64,000 bases of DNA from Gordonia oryzae (GCF_003797185.1 NZ_RKMH01000001.1:310001-374000), one strand, 5' to 3'. Shown: positions 29,201 through 39,500, counted from the stretch's first letter. The notes: a model not told the origin generated them from the sequence alone. A program made the numbers and translations.

Positions 29201-31082
29201 ACCCGCAGACGGGTCGCGGTCGTTTCCGGTCGAGGGGCGCGTGCCCGGACCGTGGTGGCATCACCTCGCCTGGCCGGCGATGCCCGCCGCGGGCACCCTC
29301 ACCTCGACGACCGAGGACCGGCAACACTGGGTGATCGTCGGCGACGGTCTTGACTCGGGGGGGCTCGCCGTCTTGCGCGCCGCGCTGCCTGCGGGCTCGC
29401 AGATCACCGAGTTGGCCATCGACGGCATCGCCCCCGATACCGACGCCCCCGATACCGACGTTTCTGACATGCTCACCCGGGGCATCTCCGGTGCCGACCG
29501 TGTGGTGTTCGCCCCGGCCACCGAAGCGGATCCGTTTGCTGCGCGACCGGCATATCGGCTGTTCTCGGTGGCGCGTCGCGTCGTCGTCGCTGCCGTGGCG
29601 GCTGGCACCCGACCGCGAGTGCACCTGATCACCCGCAACGGCGCGCCACTGGCCGACGGCGATCAAGCCGTTCCCGCACACGCCGCACTGTGGGGACTGG
29701 GACGCACTCTGGCGCTGGAGCATCCGGAGATTTGGGGTGGCGTCCTCGACGTCGACGCCTCGGTTCCCGGGGGTGTAGTCGCACGCTACCTGCTCGACGA
29801 GATCGGCGCCGGCGACAACGAGGATCAAGTGGTCTACCGGGCCGGCACGCGACACGTCCCACGACTCCGTGCGGGAGCGAGGTCGTCCGATGACATCGGG
29901 GGAGAACCGATCACCGGCCAGACCCATCTGGTTGTCGGCGCCACCGGGCACATCGGCCCGCATCTGATCCGCCACCTCGCCGACCGCGGGGCGCACACCG
30001 TCATCGCCGTCTCGCGTACTCCGGGCACACGCCTCGATCCGCTCGTCGCCGAACTCGGGGACAGCGGGTGTCGGGTGGTGGTGGTCGCCGCCGACGCGAC
30101 CGACGAGGCCACCATGACAGCGCTGTTCGCGCGTTTCGGCGCGGACCTCCCGGCGCTGGATGGAGTCCACCTCGCCGCCTTCGGCGGTGGTCCGGTCACC
30201 CTGACCGACATGACCGACGACGATGTGGCAGCCATGTTTGGTCCGAAACTCGACGCCCTGGCCGTCCTGCACCGGATGACGCTGACCTCCCCGGTGTCTC
30301 GATTCGTGGTGTTCTCGTCGATCTCCGGTCTGCTCGGCTCCCGGTGGCTCGCCCACTATGCCGCCACCACAACGTTCCTCGACGCGTTTGTGTACGCCCG
30401 CCGGACAGCGGGCCTGCCGGCAACCACCGTCAATTGGGGACTATGGAAATCGCTGGCCGATCAACAGGATTCGGCAGAGCGGCAGGTCACCGCGGAGTCT
30501 GGATTGATACCGATGGACGATCGCATCGCGATCGACGCCCTGATGTCGGTCGCCGGACCCCGAACTCCGGCGCGAGCAATCGTGGTCGACGCCGACTGGG
30601 AGCTGCTGGGTTCCGCCTACCGCACCCGCGCCGCCCTGCACATCATCGACGAGGTAATGCCTGCCGTCGGCGACGGCACCGACCGGGGTGATATCACCAA
30701 GGGCGACACGGACTTCCGGCGGGAGTTACGTGACGCCGACCCGTCGCTACGTCTGGCCCTGCTGGCCGACCGGGTGGCGGATCTCGTCGCGAAGGTCATG
30801 GGACTGACCTCACCCGCCGAACTCGACCGCAGCGCCGGGTTCTTCCAGTTCGGGATGGATTCCCTGATGAGCGTCACCCTGCAGCGAGCGCTCTCGGAAT
30901 CCCTCGGCGAACTGTTGCCGACATCGGTGGTCTTCGATCACCCGACTGTCGACGCCCTGACCGACCATCTCGCGGCCACCCTGCCGGAGACTGCCGATCT
31001 CGACACGAACGACAACGACGACGGATTCGACGAACTCTCCGAAGACGAACTTCTGCAAGCACTCTCCGAAAGGCTGGGCTGA
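26244..31082 (+). CDS. Type I polyketide synthase 2: ACP-KS-AT-KR-ACP (PpsA/PpsB-like)
   Basis: This 1612-residue PKS probably makes a beta-hydroxy intermediate. Domains: N-terminal carrier (Ser42 in LGLGSRDSV), KS (Cys270, ETHGTGT, KTNLGHLEA), AT (Ser725 in GQSMGE, with Gln724 in place of the usual His; TVASH at 822-826), KR (VVGATGHIG, 1230-1238; Tyr1372) and carrier (Ser1540 in FGMDSLMSV). The layout is that described for M. tuberculosis PpsA, and the C-terminal stretch SVTLQRALSESLGELLP is like PpsB. Two oddities stand out: a second loading-type carrier directly downstream of PKS1, and a KR in which the Tyr-x3-Asn pattern reads YAATT. The linker carries a 15-bp tandem repeat (29430-29459). 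Confidence 0.93.
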   Translation: MSVDDLESVLRDWLTTRLAALVDRPASDIDPTVALADLGLGSRDSVMISGELTEFLGRQVSPVEFWEHPTIDALVAHLCLGDHLEPQAVSARRSPADDGPIAVIGIGCRFPGGIGGPDEYWKFLCTDGDAVTTVPQGRWNRFDDGRPEVADALASTTRHGAFLDDIEGFDADFFEITAREAVKMDPQQRLMLEVVWEALEHAGIRPESLRRSPTGVFVGACAGEYGYLASTDLPTIDAWSNLGAALSIIANRLSYVLDLRGPSLTIDTACSSSLVAIHLATQSLRSGEADVAIAGGVNLLLTPAVFAGFDQSGALSPTGACHAFDAAADGFVRGEGAGAVILKRLDDALTAGDRVLAVIRGTAVNQDGHSNGLFAPNPAAQMEVLRTAYTRAGISAREIDYVETHGTGTLLGDPIEARALGTVLGRGRPADAPLLLGAVKTNLGHLEAAAGIAGFIKTVLACARGTIPATLHQREPNPHIPFEQLRLQVVDRKRAWPATGRPRRAGVSSFGFGGTNAHIVVEQAPVVHRDSAPADSFTPAVSTLILSGRSAERVADLAGTIAEWMTTDGAGIPVPDIAHTLNHHRAVLPVTATVTARDRAGTIAGLHALAGDGTADTDGALGVTLPREDAARPTGTVFVYSGQGSQWPGMAAVLLTDEPAFADAVDEMEGDFLDHVGFSLRNAVAERRDLHGDAEVQPVLMGVQVALTRLWAHHGVHPDAVIGQSMGEVSAAVVAGMLTVAEGLAVIGVRSRLMSAAPGGRVAVLRLSGDEVDARLAAHPGVEIAGRLAPRQTVVAGPPDAVDAVLAEVLADGLFARRVAMTVASHTSLMDPLLGPLRSALADLAPRPARIPFLSTVHPTSGDSPAPVADADYWADNLRMPVQLAQAVARGAADHATFLEISPHPILGQALVECLEESGVEHAAVLATLHRDRDDTVSFHRTYHAVAQSVRGTPHPAEPHPVLPRMPWRHTPFWLPTPTRTDVSAGPADGSRSFPVEGRVPGPWWHHLAWPAMPAAGTLTSTTEDRQHWVIVGDGLDSGGLAVLRAALPAGSQITELAIDGIAPDTDAPDTDVSDMLTRGISGADRVVFAPATEADPFAARPAYRLFSVARRVVVAAVAAGTRPRVHLITRNGAPLADGDQAVPAHAALWGLGRTLALEHPEIWGGVLDVDASVPGGVVARYLLDEIGAGDNEDQVVYRAGTRHVPRLRAGARSSDDIGGEPITGQTHLVVGATGHIGPHLIRHLADRGAHTVIAVSRTPGTRLDPLVAELGDSGCRVVVVAADATDEATMTALFARFGADLPALDGVHLAAFGGGPVTLTDMTDDDVAAMFGPKLDALAVLHRMTLTSPVSRFVVFSSISGLLGSRWLAHYAATTTFLDAFVYARRTAGLPATTVNWGLWKSLADQQDSAERQVTAESGLIPMDDRIAIDALMSVAGPRTPARAIVVDADWELLGSAYRTRAALHIIDEVMPAVGDGTDRGDITKGDTDFRRELRDADPSLRLALLADRVADLVAKVMGLTSPAELDRSAGFFQFGMDSLMSVTLQRALSESLGELLPTSVVFDHPTVDALTDHLAATLPETADLDTNDNDDGFDELSEDELLQALSERLG
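29430..29459. repeat. 15-bp tandem duplication in the PKS2 linker
   Basis: The unit GCCCCCGATACCGAC occurs twice in perfect tandem between the AT and KR regions and encodes APDTD twice. It is in frame and presumably neutral for the linker. Confidence 0.85.
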
Positions 31083-31086
31083 CCTG

Positions 31087-34000
31087 GTGCCTCCCGAAAC
31101 CTCGGATCGCCGGGCGATCATCACCGACGCGCTGCGCAAGATCGACGACCTGTCCCGAAAGCTCGCCATCGCCGAGCAGGGCGACCGCGAGCCGATTGCG
31201 ATCATCGGCATGGGTTGCCGGTTGCCGGGCGGCGTCGACGACCCGGGTGACTACTGGGATCTGCTGACCGAGGGTCGTAGCGGTGTGGTGCGGGTGCCCG
31301 AGAATCGTTGGGACGCCGACGAGTTCTACACCGAGGACCACACGATCCCGGGCACCATCGTCAATCGGGTGGGGGGCTTCCTCACTCACTGGGACCCCGA
31401 CGAGTTCGATGCCGAGTTCTTCGGGCTCACCCCGCGCGAAGCGATTGGTATGGACCCCCAGCAGCGGCTGCTGATGGAGGTCGCCTGGGAGTCCCTCGAG
31501 GACGCGGGCCTCCTGCGTGAACGACTTCGCGGAACGGCGACCGGCGTGTACATGGGGATGACCACCAACGACTACACGTTGACCTTCGCGGGTGCGATCC
31601 CGCGTACGGGACTCGACCCGTACATCCCGTTCGGCAACGCCGCCAACTTCGCCGCGGGCCGCCTGTCATATTTCCTCGGCCTCACCGGCCCGGCGATCGT
31701 GTCGGACACCGCATGCTCCTCGTCGCTGGTGTCGATCCATCTCGCCTGCCAGGGGCTGCGGCGCCGCGAGATCGACAGTGCGTTGGCCGGTGGGGTGAAT
31801 CTGAACCTGAGCCCGGAGAACAGCATCGCCTGTTCCCGGTGGGGCATGCTGGCCCCCGATGGCACCTGCAAGACCTTTGATGCCGGTGCCAACGGATACG
31901 TGCGCAGCGAGGGTTGTGGCGTGGTGGTGCTCAAACGCCTGTCCGACGCGGTGCGTGACGGCGACCGGATCCGCGCGGTCATCCGCGGTACCGGGGTCAA
32001 TCAGGACGGCGCGAGCAGTGGCCAGACCGTACCGAACGGTCCCGCCCAGCAGGCCTTGATTCGCTCGGTGTTGGCCGCCTCCGACCTGGCACCGGCGGAG
32101 ATCGACTACGTCGAGGCCCACGGCACCGGAACCCCTCTGGGGGACCCGATCGAGCTCGACGCTCTGCATGGGGTGTTCGCCGAGCGTGGCGAGAGTGCAC
32201 CCTTGGTGCTGGGGTCTGTCAAGACCAATCTCGGGCACCTCGAATCCGCCTCCGGTATCGCCGGTCTCATCAAGACGGTGCTCGCGATCGAGCATGCGCA
32301 CATCCCTCGTCAGCTTCACTTCTCCGAGCTGAATCCACATGCGTGCGAAGGTGCCTCGCGTTTCGTCATCGCCGCCGAACCACAGCAGTGGCCGCAATCC
32401 GGGCGACCACGCCGTGCCGGGGTGTCGTCTTTCGGTGTCAGCGGCACCAACGCACACGTCGTACTCGAGCAGGCCCCCGAGGTGCCGGCGGATCCGACCC
32501 CCGTCGCGGTTGGGCCGGTCGCGACGACTGCGGCAACCGGCGCATACACGCTGATCATCTCGGGCAAGACCCGCGAACGCGTCGCCGCGCAGGCTCAGAC
32601 GCTGGCGGACTGGATCGCCGGTGACGGTGCGCGGGTGGACTTGTCGGCGATAGCCCACACCCTGGCCCACCACCGCTCGCGGTTCGGTGTGGTCGCCACG
32701 GTCACCGCCCGCGATCACACACGGGCCGCGGCCGGCCTGCACGCTCTCGCCGGTGGCTACCGCGCGCCGGGAGTTGTTCCCGCACACGAGGGAACCTGCC
32801 CAGGGGGCACCGTGTTCGTGTTCTCGGGGCAGGGGTCGCAGTGGGCGGGGATGGGTCGTCGGTTGTTGGTGGCGGAGCCGGCGTTTGCTGCTGCGGTGGC
32901 GGAGTTGGAGCCGGTGTTTGTTGCGGTGGTGGGTTTTTCGTTGCGGGAGGTGTTGGCGTCGGGGGAGCCGGTGGTCGGTATTGACCGGATTCAGCCGGTG
33001 TTGGTGGGTGTGCAGTTGGCGTTGGTGTCGTTGTGGCGGTCCTATGGGGTGTGTCCGGATGCGGTGATCGGTCATTCGATGGGTGAGGTTGCTGCGGCGG
33101 TGGTGTCGGGGGCGTTGTCGGTGGCTGATGGGTTGTCGGTGATCGCGACGCGGTCGCGGTTGATGAAGACCCTCTCGGGCCACGGCGCCATGGCGTTGGT
33201 TGGACTCGGTGCCGACGCCGCGGACCAGATCCGCAGTCGGTACCCGGATCTGACGATCGCGGTGCACGCCGCTCCCGATCAGACGGTGCTGGCCGGTCCG
33301 CCTGAGCAGATCGATGCGGCGATCGCCGAGGTCGCCGCTCGTGATCTGCTCGCCCGGCGCGTCGAGGTCGACGTGGCGTCGCACCATCCGATCATCGATC
33401 CGGTGTTACCGGAACTGCGGGCCGCACTGTCCACCCTGACGCCGGCCGAACCGACGATCCCGATGTTGTCGACTGCCGACCCGAACGGTGCGACGTCGCC
33501 GGTCGTCGACGCCGACTACTGGTGCGCCAACCTGCGCAACCCGGTCCGGTTCACCGAGCGGGTCGCGCAGGCCGGTGCCACGCACGCGACGTTCATCGAA
33601 ATGAGCCCGCATCCAGTGTTGGCCCACGCAATCGATGCAACGCTGGCCGATCGGCATCACCACACCATCGGCAGCTTGGCCCGTGACACCGACGATGTGG
33701 AGACCTTCTTCACCAATCTCGCTGCGACACAGACGCTGCGCTCACCCGCGGTGCCCGATACCGGAGCGTTCACGCGGCTCCCGAAATCCCCCTGGATGCA
33801 CTCCCGGTACTGGGTGGAGGTACCCGCTGCGGTGCCGCATCGCGCCGGTCCACCACTGCCGAGTTCGACCGGTTCGCCGCGCACCGGGGGCGCTCTGGAC
33901 GAGTGGTACCACGAGCTCGCCTGGGTCGACAGAGCCCTGTCCGCCGAGGTGGCATCACCTCCCGTCGGCGCCGCAGACGACGGCGATGGTTGGGTTGTCG

Positions 34001-36594
34001 TTTCCGAGGAGCCGGACGCGCTGGCCGCGGCGTTCGGCCCGGCGGCGCGTGCGGTTTCTGTGACCGATGCGGCCGGGGGCGTGGCACTGACCGGCGCGAC
34101 ACACGTAGTGTTCGCGCCGGCGGTCACCCCGACAGACTTCGGTGCGATCCGCGCTCACCAGCTCTTCGGTGACGTCCGACGGGTCGCTGCGGCGCTGGCA
34201 GCGACGCCCGGGCGCACACATCTGACGATCCTCACCCGCAACGCGCAACCCGTCGCCGACGGCGAGCCCGCCGATCCGGCGCAGGCGGTGCTCTGGGGAT
34301 TCGCGCGGACACTCGCACTGGAGAACCCCGAGATCTTTGGACGAATCGTCGACGTCGACGCCGCGCTGCCCGCCGCATTGGTGGCACGACACGTTCGTGC
34401 CGAACTCGACAGCTCCGACGGTGAGGATCAGGTTGTACTGCGTGCCGGCCGGCGGCTACTGCCACGGCTACAGACTGCGGTACCGCCAACCCCGCTGACC
34501 GCGTTGCCCGGTGGCACTACGGCGCTGGTCGTCGGAGCGACCGGAAACGTGGGTCCCGACCTCATCCTCGCATTGTCGCGGATGGGCGCCGACACCATCG
34601 TCGCGCTCTCCCGCAGCGGTGCCGACCTGCCGGCCGAAGTGACCGCCGAGCTCGCCGCGAACTCGACCACGCTGGTAAACGTTTCCGGCGATGCCGCCGA
34701 CCCAGAGGCGATGCGAGAGCTGTTCGCGCGTTTCGGAAACGATCTCCCGCACTTGGACGGCGTCTATGTCGCCGCGCTGGCCGGTGGCGCCGGTTCACTG
34801 ATCGACCTCGACGATGCCGACGTCGACGCGATGTTCCGCCCCAAGGTCGACGCGATCTCGGTACTGCACGAACTGACGGTGACCACCCCGGTCCGCCGCT
34901 TCGTGTTGTTCTCCTCGATCACCGGACTGTTCGGCTCACGCTGGCTCGGGCACTATACCGCCGCCAACTCCTTCGCCGACGCCTTCGCGTTCGCCCGTCG
35001 CGCCGTCGGCCTACCGGCCACCGTCATCGACTGGGGATTGTGGAAGTCCTGGGCCGACGCCCAGCCCGAGACCGCCGCGGCCGGACTGACCCCCATGCCC
35101 AACGCGACCGCGATCGCGACCCTGCCCAGCCTGCTCGGTGCTGATGCGCCGATCCGGCCGATCGTGGTCGGCGCACAGTGGGCGCGGCTGGCCGAGGCCT
35201 ACCGGATGCGCACCTCGTTCCACATCGTCGACGACCTGCTCGGCGAAGCCGACCATGACCTGTCGGGTCTGCCTCCGGCCCGGCCTGACACCGTTCTGGG
35301 TGAGACCGCCTCGATCGAGACCGGCACGGTTGAAACGAGTGCGGGAGATGCGGGCGCCGATGCTGCCGAGGTCGCGTCACACACCTGGTTCGCCCGTATC
35401 GCCGTCGACAAACTGCCCTATCCCGGTTCACACCTGGTGCATGGGGTGGAGGTCGTCCCGGCCTCGGTGCTGCTGCACACCGTGGCCTCCGTCGTGGCGC
35501 ACGCCGGTGCGGTGGGTGCGCAACACATTGGCTTCACCCAGCCGTTGGTCCTCGATCGTCCCCGCGTCGTCCGGGTGCGACTCGATGCGACCGGTGCGAT
35601 CACGATCGCCTCGGCCACCTCACCGGGCGCCGGAATGCACGAGTGGGTCGAGCATCTCAGCGCGGCTCTGCTCGACTCCACGGCACCACCCCTCGAAGCT
35701 GCCCGTACAGCAAACGGCTTCTCCTCGGAGCAGGCCGCGGACCTCGAGCAGCGCTGGGGTCTGTCCGGCCGTCCTTACGTGTGGACGGCCCTCGAGAACC
35801 GTTGTGCGCCTGGCACACTCGAAGTCGGGGTGACCGCCTCGGGAACCGCGGCGCTTCTCGACGCCGCAGTGCACCTCGCACGTTTGATCGATGCGTCGCA
35901 CGACGGACTGATGTTTCCGGCGGCGGTGGAGACGATGACCGTTGCACCGGCCCGGCCGGTCACCACAACGCACGGCGAGGCAACCGTCGAGGTCCGGTAT
36001 CGCGAGGCACGCCGCGGTGGCTTCGCCGCGGACGTGACCGCCGGGGCAGGGGCACCGTTCACCGTCGATATCCGGGGCCTGTGTTTCGTTCCCGCGGCGC
36101 CGGCGGCGGGCCCAGCGATCGGCGGAGCGCCCGACGCGGCCATCGACGCGCCAGACTGGGAGCTGCTATCCGAGCGAGAGACCCGCTCGGAACTGGTGAG
36201 CCGGATGCGGGTGATCCTGGCACGTGAACTGGGCATGCCGACCGACGCCGTGCGCACGGATCAGCCGTTCCCGGAGCTGGGTCTCGACTCGATGATGGCG
36301 ATGACGGTGTTGCGCGATGCCCGTCACCTGGTTGGCCTCGACCTATCGGCGACCATGCTCTGGAACCATCCCACCATCGACGCCCTGAGCGAGATGCTCA
36401 CCGGTCTTCTCGCCCCCCGCCGGGCGGCGACGCAAGCCGCCGCGGCCGAGGCGCGAGGCGAGCAGCAGAACGAGGTCAGTGTGCTCGACAGTCTCTTCGA
36501 CAGCGTCGAATCCCTCTCGGATCCGTTGGCCGGGTCCGAGTCCCTGTCCGACACACAGCCCGTGTCGGCCGTCCCCGAGAGTGGGCAACGATGA
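31087..36594 (+). CDS. Type I polyketide synthase 3: KS-AT-KR-DH-ACP (unusual order)
   Basis: This 1835-residue PKS starts with a short coiled docking segment (TDALRKIDDLSRKLAIAEQ) instead of a carrier. Domains: KS (Cys210, EAHGTGT, KTNLGHLES), AT (Ser664 in GHSMGE; VASH at 763-766), KR (GATGNVG from 1150; Tyr1290, Asn1294), then DH (His1449-x3-Gly1453-x4-Pro1458; Asp1592-x3-His1596) and carrier (Ser1735 in LGLDSMMAM). KR before DH is the reverse of the usual order. The KR resembles that of PKS2, and the DH and carrier those of PKS1 (both share SATMLWNHPTIDAL), so a fusion is likely. Part of the AT is identical in DNA to PKS4. Start: GTG at 31087, 4 bases after PKS2. Confidence 0.92.
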   Translation: MPPETSDRRAIITDALRKIDDLSRKLAIAEQGDREPIAIIGMGCRLPGGVDDPGDYWDLLTEGRSGVVRVPENRWDADEFYTEDHTIPGTIVNRVGGFLTHWDPDEFDAEFFGLTPREAIGMDPQQRLLMEVAWESLEDAGLLRERLRGTATGVYMGMTTNDYTLTFAGAIPRTGLDPYIPFGNAANFAAGRLSYFLGLTGPAIVSDTACSSSLVSIHLACQGLRRREIDSALAGGVNLNLSPENSIACSRWGMLAPDGTCKTFDAGANGYVRSEGCGVVVLKRLSDAVRDGDRIRAVIRGTGVNQDGASSGQTVPNGPAQQALIRSVLAASDLAPAEIDYVEAHGTGTPLGDPIELDALHGVFAERGESAPLVLGSVKTNLGHLESASGIAGLIKTVLAIEHAHIPRQLHFSELNPHACEGASRFVIAAEPQQWPQSGRPRRAGVSSFGVSGTNAHVVLEQAPEVPADPTPVAVGPVATTAATGAYTLIISGKTRERVAAQAQTLADWIAGDGARVDLSAIAHTLAHHRSRFGVVATVTARDHTRAAAGLHALAGGYRAPGVVPAHEGTCPGGTVFVFSGQGSQWAGMGRRLLVAEPAFAAAVAELEPVFVAVVGFSLREVLASGEPVVGIDRIQPVLVGVQLALVSLWRSYGVCPDAVIGHSMGEVAAAVVSGALSVADGLSVIATRSRLMKTLSGHGAMALVGLGADAADQIRSRYPDLTIAVHAAPDQTVLAGPPEQIDAAIAEVAARDLLARRVEVDVASHHPIIDPVLPELRAALSTLTPAEPTIPMLSTADPNGATSPVVDADYWCANLRNPVRFTERVAQAGATHATFIEMSPHPVLAHAIDATLADRHHHTIGSLARDTDDVETFFTNLAATQTLRSPAVPDTGAFTRLPKSPWMHSRYWVEVPAAVPHRAGPPLPSSTGSPRTGGALDEWYHELAWVDRALSAEVASPPVGAADDGDGWVVVSEEPDALAAAFGPAARAVSVTDAAGGVALTGATHVVFAPAVTPTDFGAIRAHQLFGDVRRVAAALAATPGRTHLTILTRNAQPVADGEPADPAQAVLWGFARTLALENPEIFGRIVDVDAALPAALVARHVRAELDSSDGEDQVVLRAGRRLLPRLQTAVPPTPLTALPGGTTALVVGATGNVGPDLILALSRMGADTIVALSRSGADLPAEVTAELAANSTTLVNVSGDAADPEAMRELFARFGNDLPHLDGVYVAALAGGAGSLIDLDDADVDAMFRPKVDAISVLHELTVTTPVRRFVLFSSITGLFGSRWLGHYTAANSFADAFAFARRAVGLPATVIDWGLWKSWADAQPETAAAGLTPMPNATAIATLPSLLGADAPIRPIVVGAQWARLAEAYRMRTSFHIVDDLLGEADHDLSGLPPARPDTVLGETASIETGTVETSAGDAGADAAEVASHTWFARIAVDKLPYPGSHLVHGVEVVPASVLLHTVASVVAHAGAVGAQHIGFTQPLVLDRPRVVRVRLDATGAITIASATSPGAGMHEWVEHLSAALLDSTAPPLEAARTANGFSSEQAADLEQRWGLSGRPYVWTALENRCAPGTLEVGVTASGTAALLDAAVHLARLIDASHDGLMFPAAVETMTVAPARPVTTTHGEATVEVRYREARRGGFAADVTAGAGAPFTVDIRGLCFVPAAPAAGPAIGGAPDAAIDAPDWELLSERETRSELVSRMRVILARELGMPTDAVRTDQPFPELGLDSMMAMTVLRDARHLVGLDLSATMLWNHPTIDALSEMLTGLLAPRRAATQAAAAEARGEQQNEVSVLDSLFDSVESLSDPLAGSESLSDTQPVSAVPESGQR
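32812..33195 (+). repeat. Perfect 384-bp repeat, copy 1 (AT domain of PKS3)
   Basis: These 384 bases are identical to 38262-38645 in PKS4. They cover the N-terminal part of the acyltransferase from VFVFSGQGSQWAGM through the GHSMGE active site to the SGHGAMA segment. Inside the block Val is nearly always GTG/GTT and Leu TTG. Flanking DNA uses GTC/CTC/CTG, so both borders are visible by eye. Confidence 0.97.
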
Positions 36595-39500
36595 AGACCA
36601 CCTTCGATCGCGTTTCGGCGATGACGCCGGCGCAACGCAGCGCCTTGGTTGAGCAGTTCGACAAGGCCGCACGCATCACCGGTGCCGAACCCATCGCCGT
36701 CACCGGCATCGGGTGCCGCTTCCCGGGCGGCGTCCGCGGACCGGAATCGTTCTGGGAGTTGTTGACCCAGGGCCGTGACGGAGTGGTGGAGGTACCGTCA
36801 CAGCGATGGAATGCCGAGGAATACTACGACCCGGATCCGATGGTGCCCGGCCGGATGCCGTCCAAGTGGGGTGGATTCCTGGAGGACATCGCGGGTTTCG
36901 ACGCGGACTATTTCGGGATCACCCCGCGCGAAGCGGAGGCGATGGATCCCCAGCAGCGCATCGCGCTCGAGGTGGCGGTCGAGGCGCTCGAGGATGCCGG
37001 CTACCGTTCCGACGCCCTCACCGGGGTGCGTGCGGCAGTCACCCTCGGTGTCTATTACAACGAGTACCAGAGCACCTCGGCGTCGCATCCGGAGTCGATC
37101 GACGCGTATTCGGCAACCGGTAACGCACACAGCATCACTGTGGGACGCATCGCCTACCTGCTGGGCCTGCGGGGACCGGCCGTGGCCGTCGACACGGCGT
37201 GCTCGTCGTCGCTGGTCGCCCTGCACCTGGCGTGTCAGAGCCTGCGTTCCCGGGAATCCGACCTGGGGCTGGCCGGCGGTGTGAGCGTGATCCTTCGGCC
37301 GGAAACGCAATTGGCACTGGGCAAATGGGGAATGCTGTCGCCTCGCGGACGATGCAATGCCTTCGACGTGGCGGCCGACGGTTTCGTCCGCGGTGAAGGT
37401 GCGGGCGTAGTGGTCCTCAAGCGCCTCGCCGACGCGGTCCGCGACGGTGACCGGGTGCACGCGGTCATCCGCGGTTCAGCGGTCAACTCCGACGGTCGGT
37501 CCAACGGCCTCACCGCACCGAATGCGCCGGCCCAACGCGAAGTGATTACCCGTGCACTCGCGGCCGGTGACGTGCCCGCATCCTCAGTGAATTTCGTCGA
37601 AACCCATGGCACCGGAACATCTCTGGGCGACCCCATCGAGTTCGACGCCTTGTCCGCGGTATACGGCCGCGAGTCGTCTTGCGCTTTGGGGGCGGTCAAA
37701 ACCAACTTCGGGCACCTCGAAGCGGCCGCGGGTATCGCCGGCTTCATCAAGGCGGTCCTCACGGTGGAGCACGGGCTGATCCCGCCCAACCTGCATTTCA
37801 CCCAATGGAACCCGGCCATCGACGCCCGGCCGACGAGCATCGTCGTGCCCATCGAGACGATGCAATGGCCGCAGACCGATACGCCCCGCCGTGCCGGGGT
37901 CTCCTCCTTCGGCCTGGGGGGTACGAACGCGCACATCGTCATTGAGCAGGGGCCCGGATTTGCCGCGTCGAGTGGCGCGCCGGCGACGCCGACCGTGTCA
38001 CGACTGTCGGTGACCGGTCGATCCGAGCATCGTGTCCGCGACCGCGCCCGTGCACTCGCGCAGTGGCTCGAGGCCGGTCGGTCGGTCGCACTGACCGACG
38101 TCGCGGCGACCCTGGATCGGTTGCGCACCAACACCGATCCCGTCGGCACCGTGTGTGCCCGCGACACCGACGAGGCACTGGCCGGTTTGCGCGCGCTCGC
38201 CGACGGAAGCCCACGGCCCGGTGTGCTCGCCCCGCGCCGGTATCCGACTCGGGCCGGCACGGTGTTCGTGTTCTCGGGGCAGGGGTCGCAGTGGGCGGGG
38301 ATGGGTCGTCGGTTGTTGGTGGCGGAGCCGGCGTTTGCTGCTGCGGTGGCGGAGTTGGAGCCGGTGTTTGTTGCGGTGGTGGGTTTTTCGTTGCGGGAGG
38401 TGTTGGCGTCGGGGGAGCCGGTGGTCGGTATTGACCGGATTCAGCCGGTGTTGGTGGGTGTGCAGTTGGCGTTGGTGTCGTTGTGGCGGTCCTATGGGGT
38501 GTGTCCGGATGCGGTGATCGGTCATTCGATGGGTGAGGTTGCTGCGGCGGTGGTGTCGGGGGCGTTGTCGGTGGCTGATGGGTTGTCGGTGATCGCGACG
38601 CGGTCGCGGTTGATGAAGACCCTCTCGGGCCACGGCGCCATGGCGCTCCTTGAAGCCGACGCGGCGACCGCAGACGCACTCGTCCGGGCACACCCCGGGC
38701 TGTCTACAGCCGTATACGCCTCCCCACGGCAATGCGTGGTAGCAGGTGCGCCCGAGCAGATCGACGCGGCGATCGCCGAGGTCACCGCCCGCAATCTGCT
38801 CGCCCGGCGCGTCGAGGTCGACGTCGCCTCGCACCATCGGACCGTCGATCCCATCCTCGACGACCTGCGGGCGGCACTGGCCGACCTCACCCCCCAGCGG
38901 CCGACGATTCCCATGGTCTCGACCGTCGAAGACGCGCAGACCGCTCCGGTGACCGACGCCGACTACTGGGTCCGCAACCTGCGCAACCCGGTGCGCTTCG
39001 GCGAGGCGATCACCCTTGCCTCCGAAGACTATTCGACCTTTATCGAGATCAGCCCGCACCCGCTGCTCACCCATTCGATCCACGACACGCTGGCCGCCGC
39101 ACGTCCCGGCGGCGACGTGGAGGTGCTGGGCACGCTCGTGCGCGATGACGACGAGACCCTGACCTTCCACGGTGCGCTCGCCGTCGTCGAGTCCATCACC
39201 GCGGAACCCGGCCCCGGCAAGTCCGGGACCACCGACCCCGCCGTCATGCCCCCGCCCCCGGTGACACTCGCCCCGACGAGTTGGCAGCACACGCGCTATT
39301 GGCCGACGGTTCGGGCCACACCCCTTCGGTCCGGTGAGCACCCACTCCTCGGCACTCATGTCGAAGTTCCTGGGGGAGAACATATTTGGCAGGGCGACAT
39401 CGGCACTGATCGTCTGGCGTGGCTCGGTGATCACCAGGTGCACGACCGTGCCGTTCTCCCGGCTGCGGGATTCGCCGAGATGGTGCTCGCCGCGGCCGCC

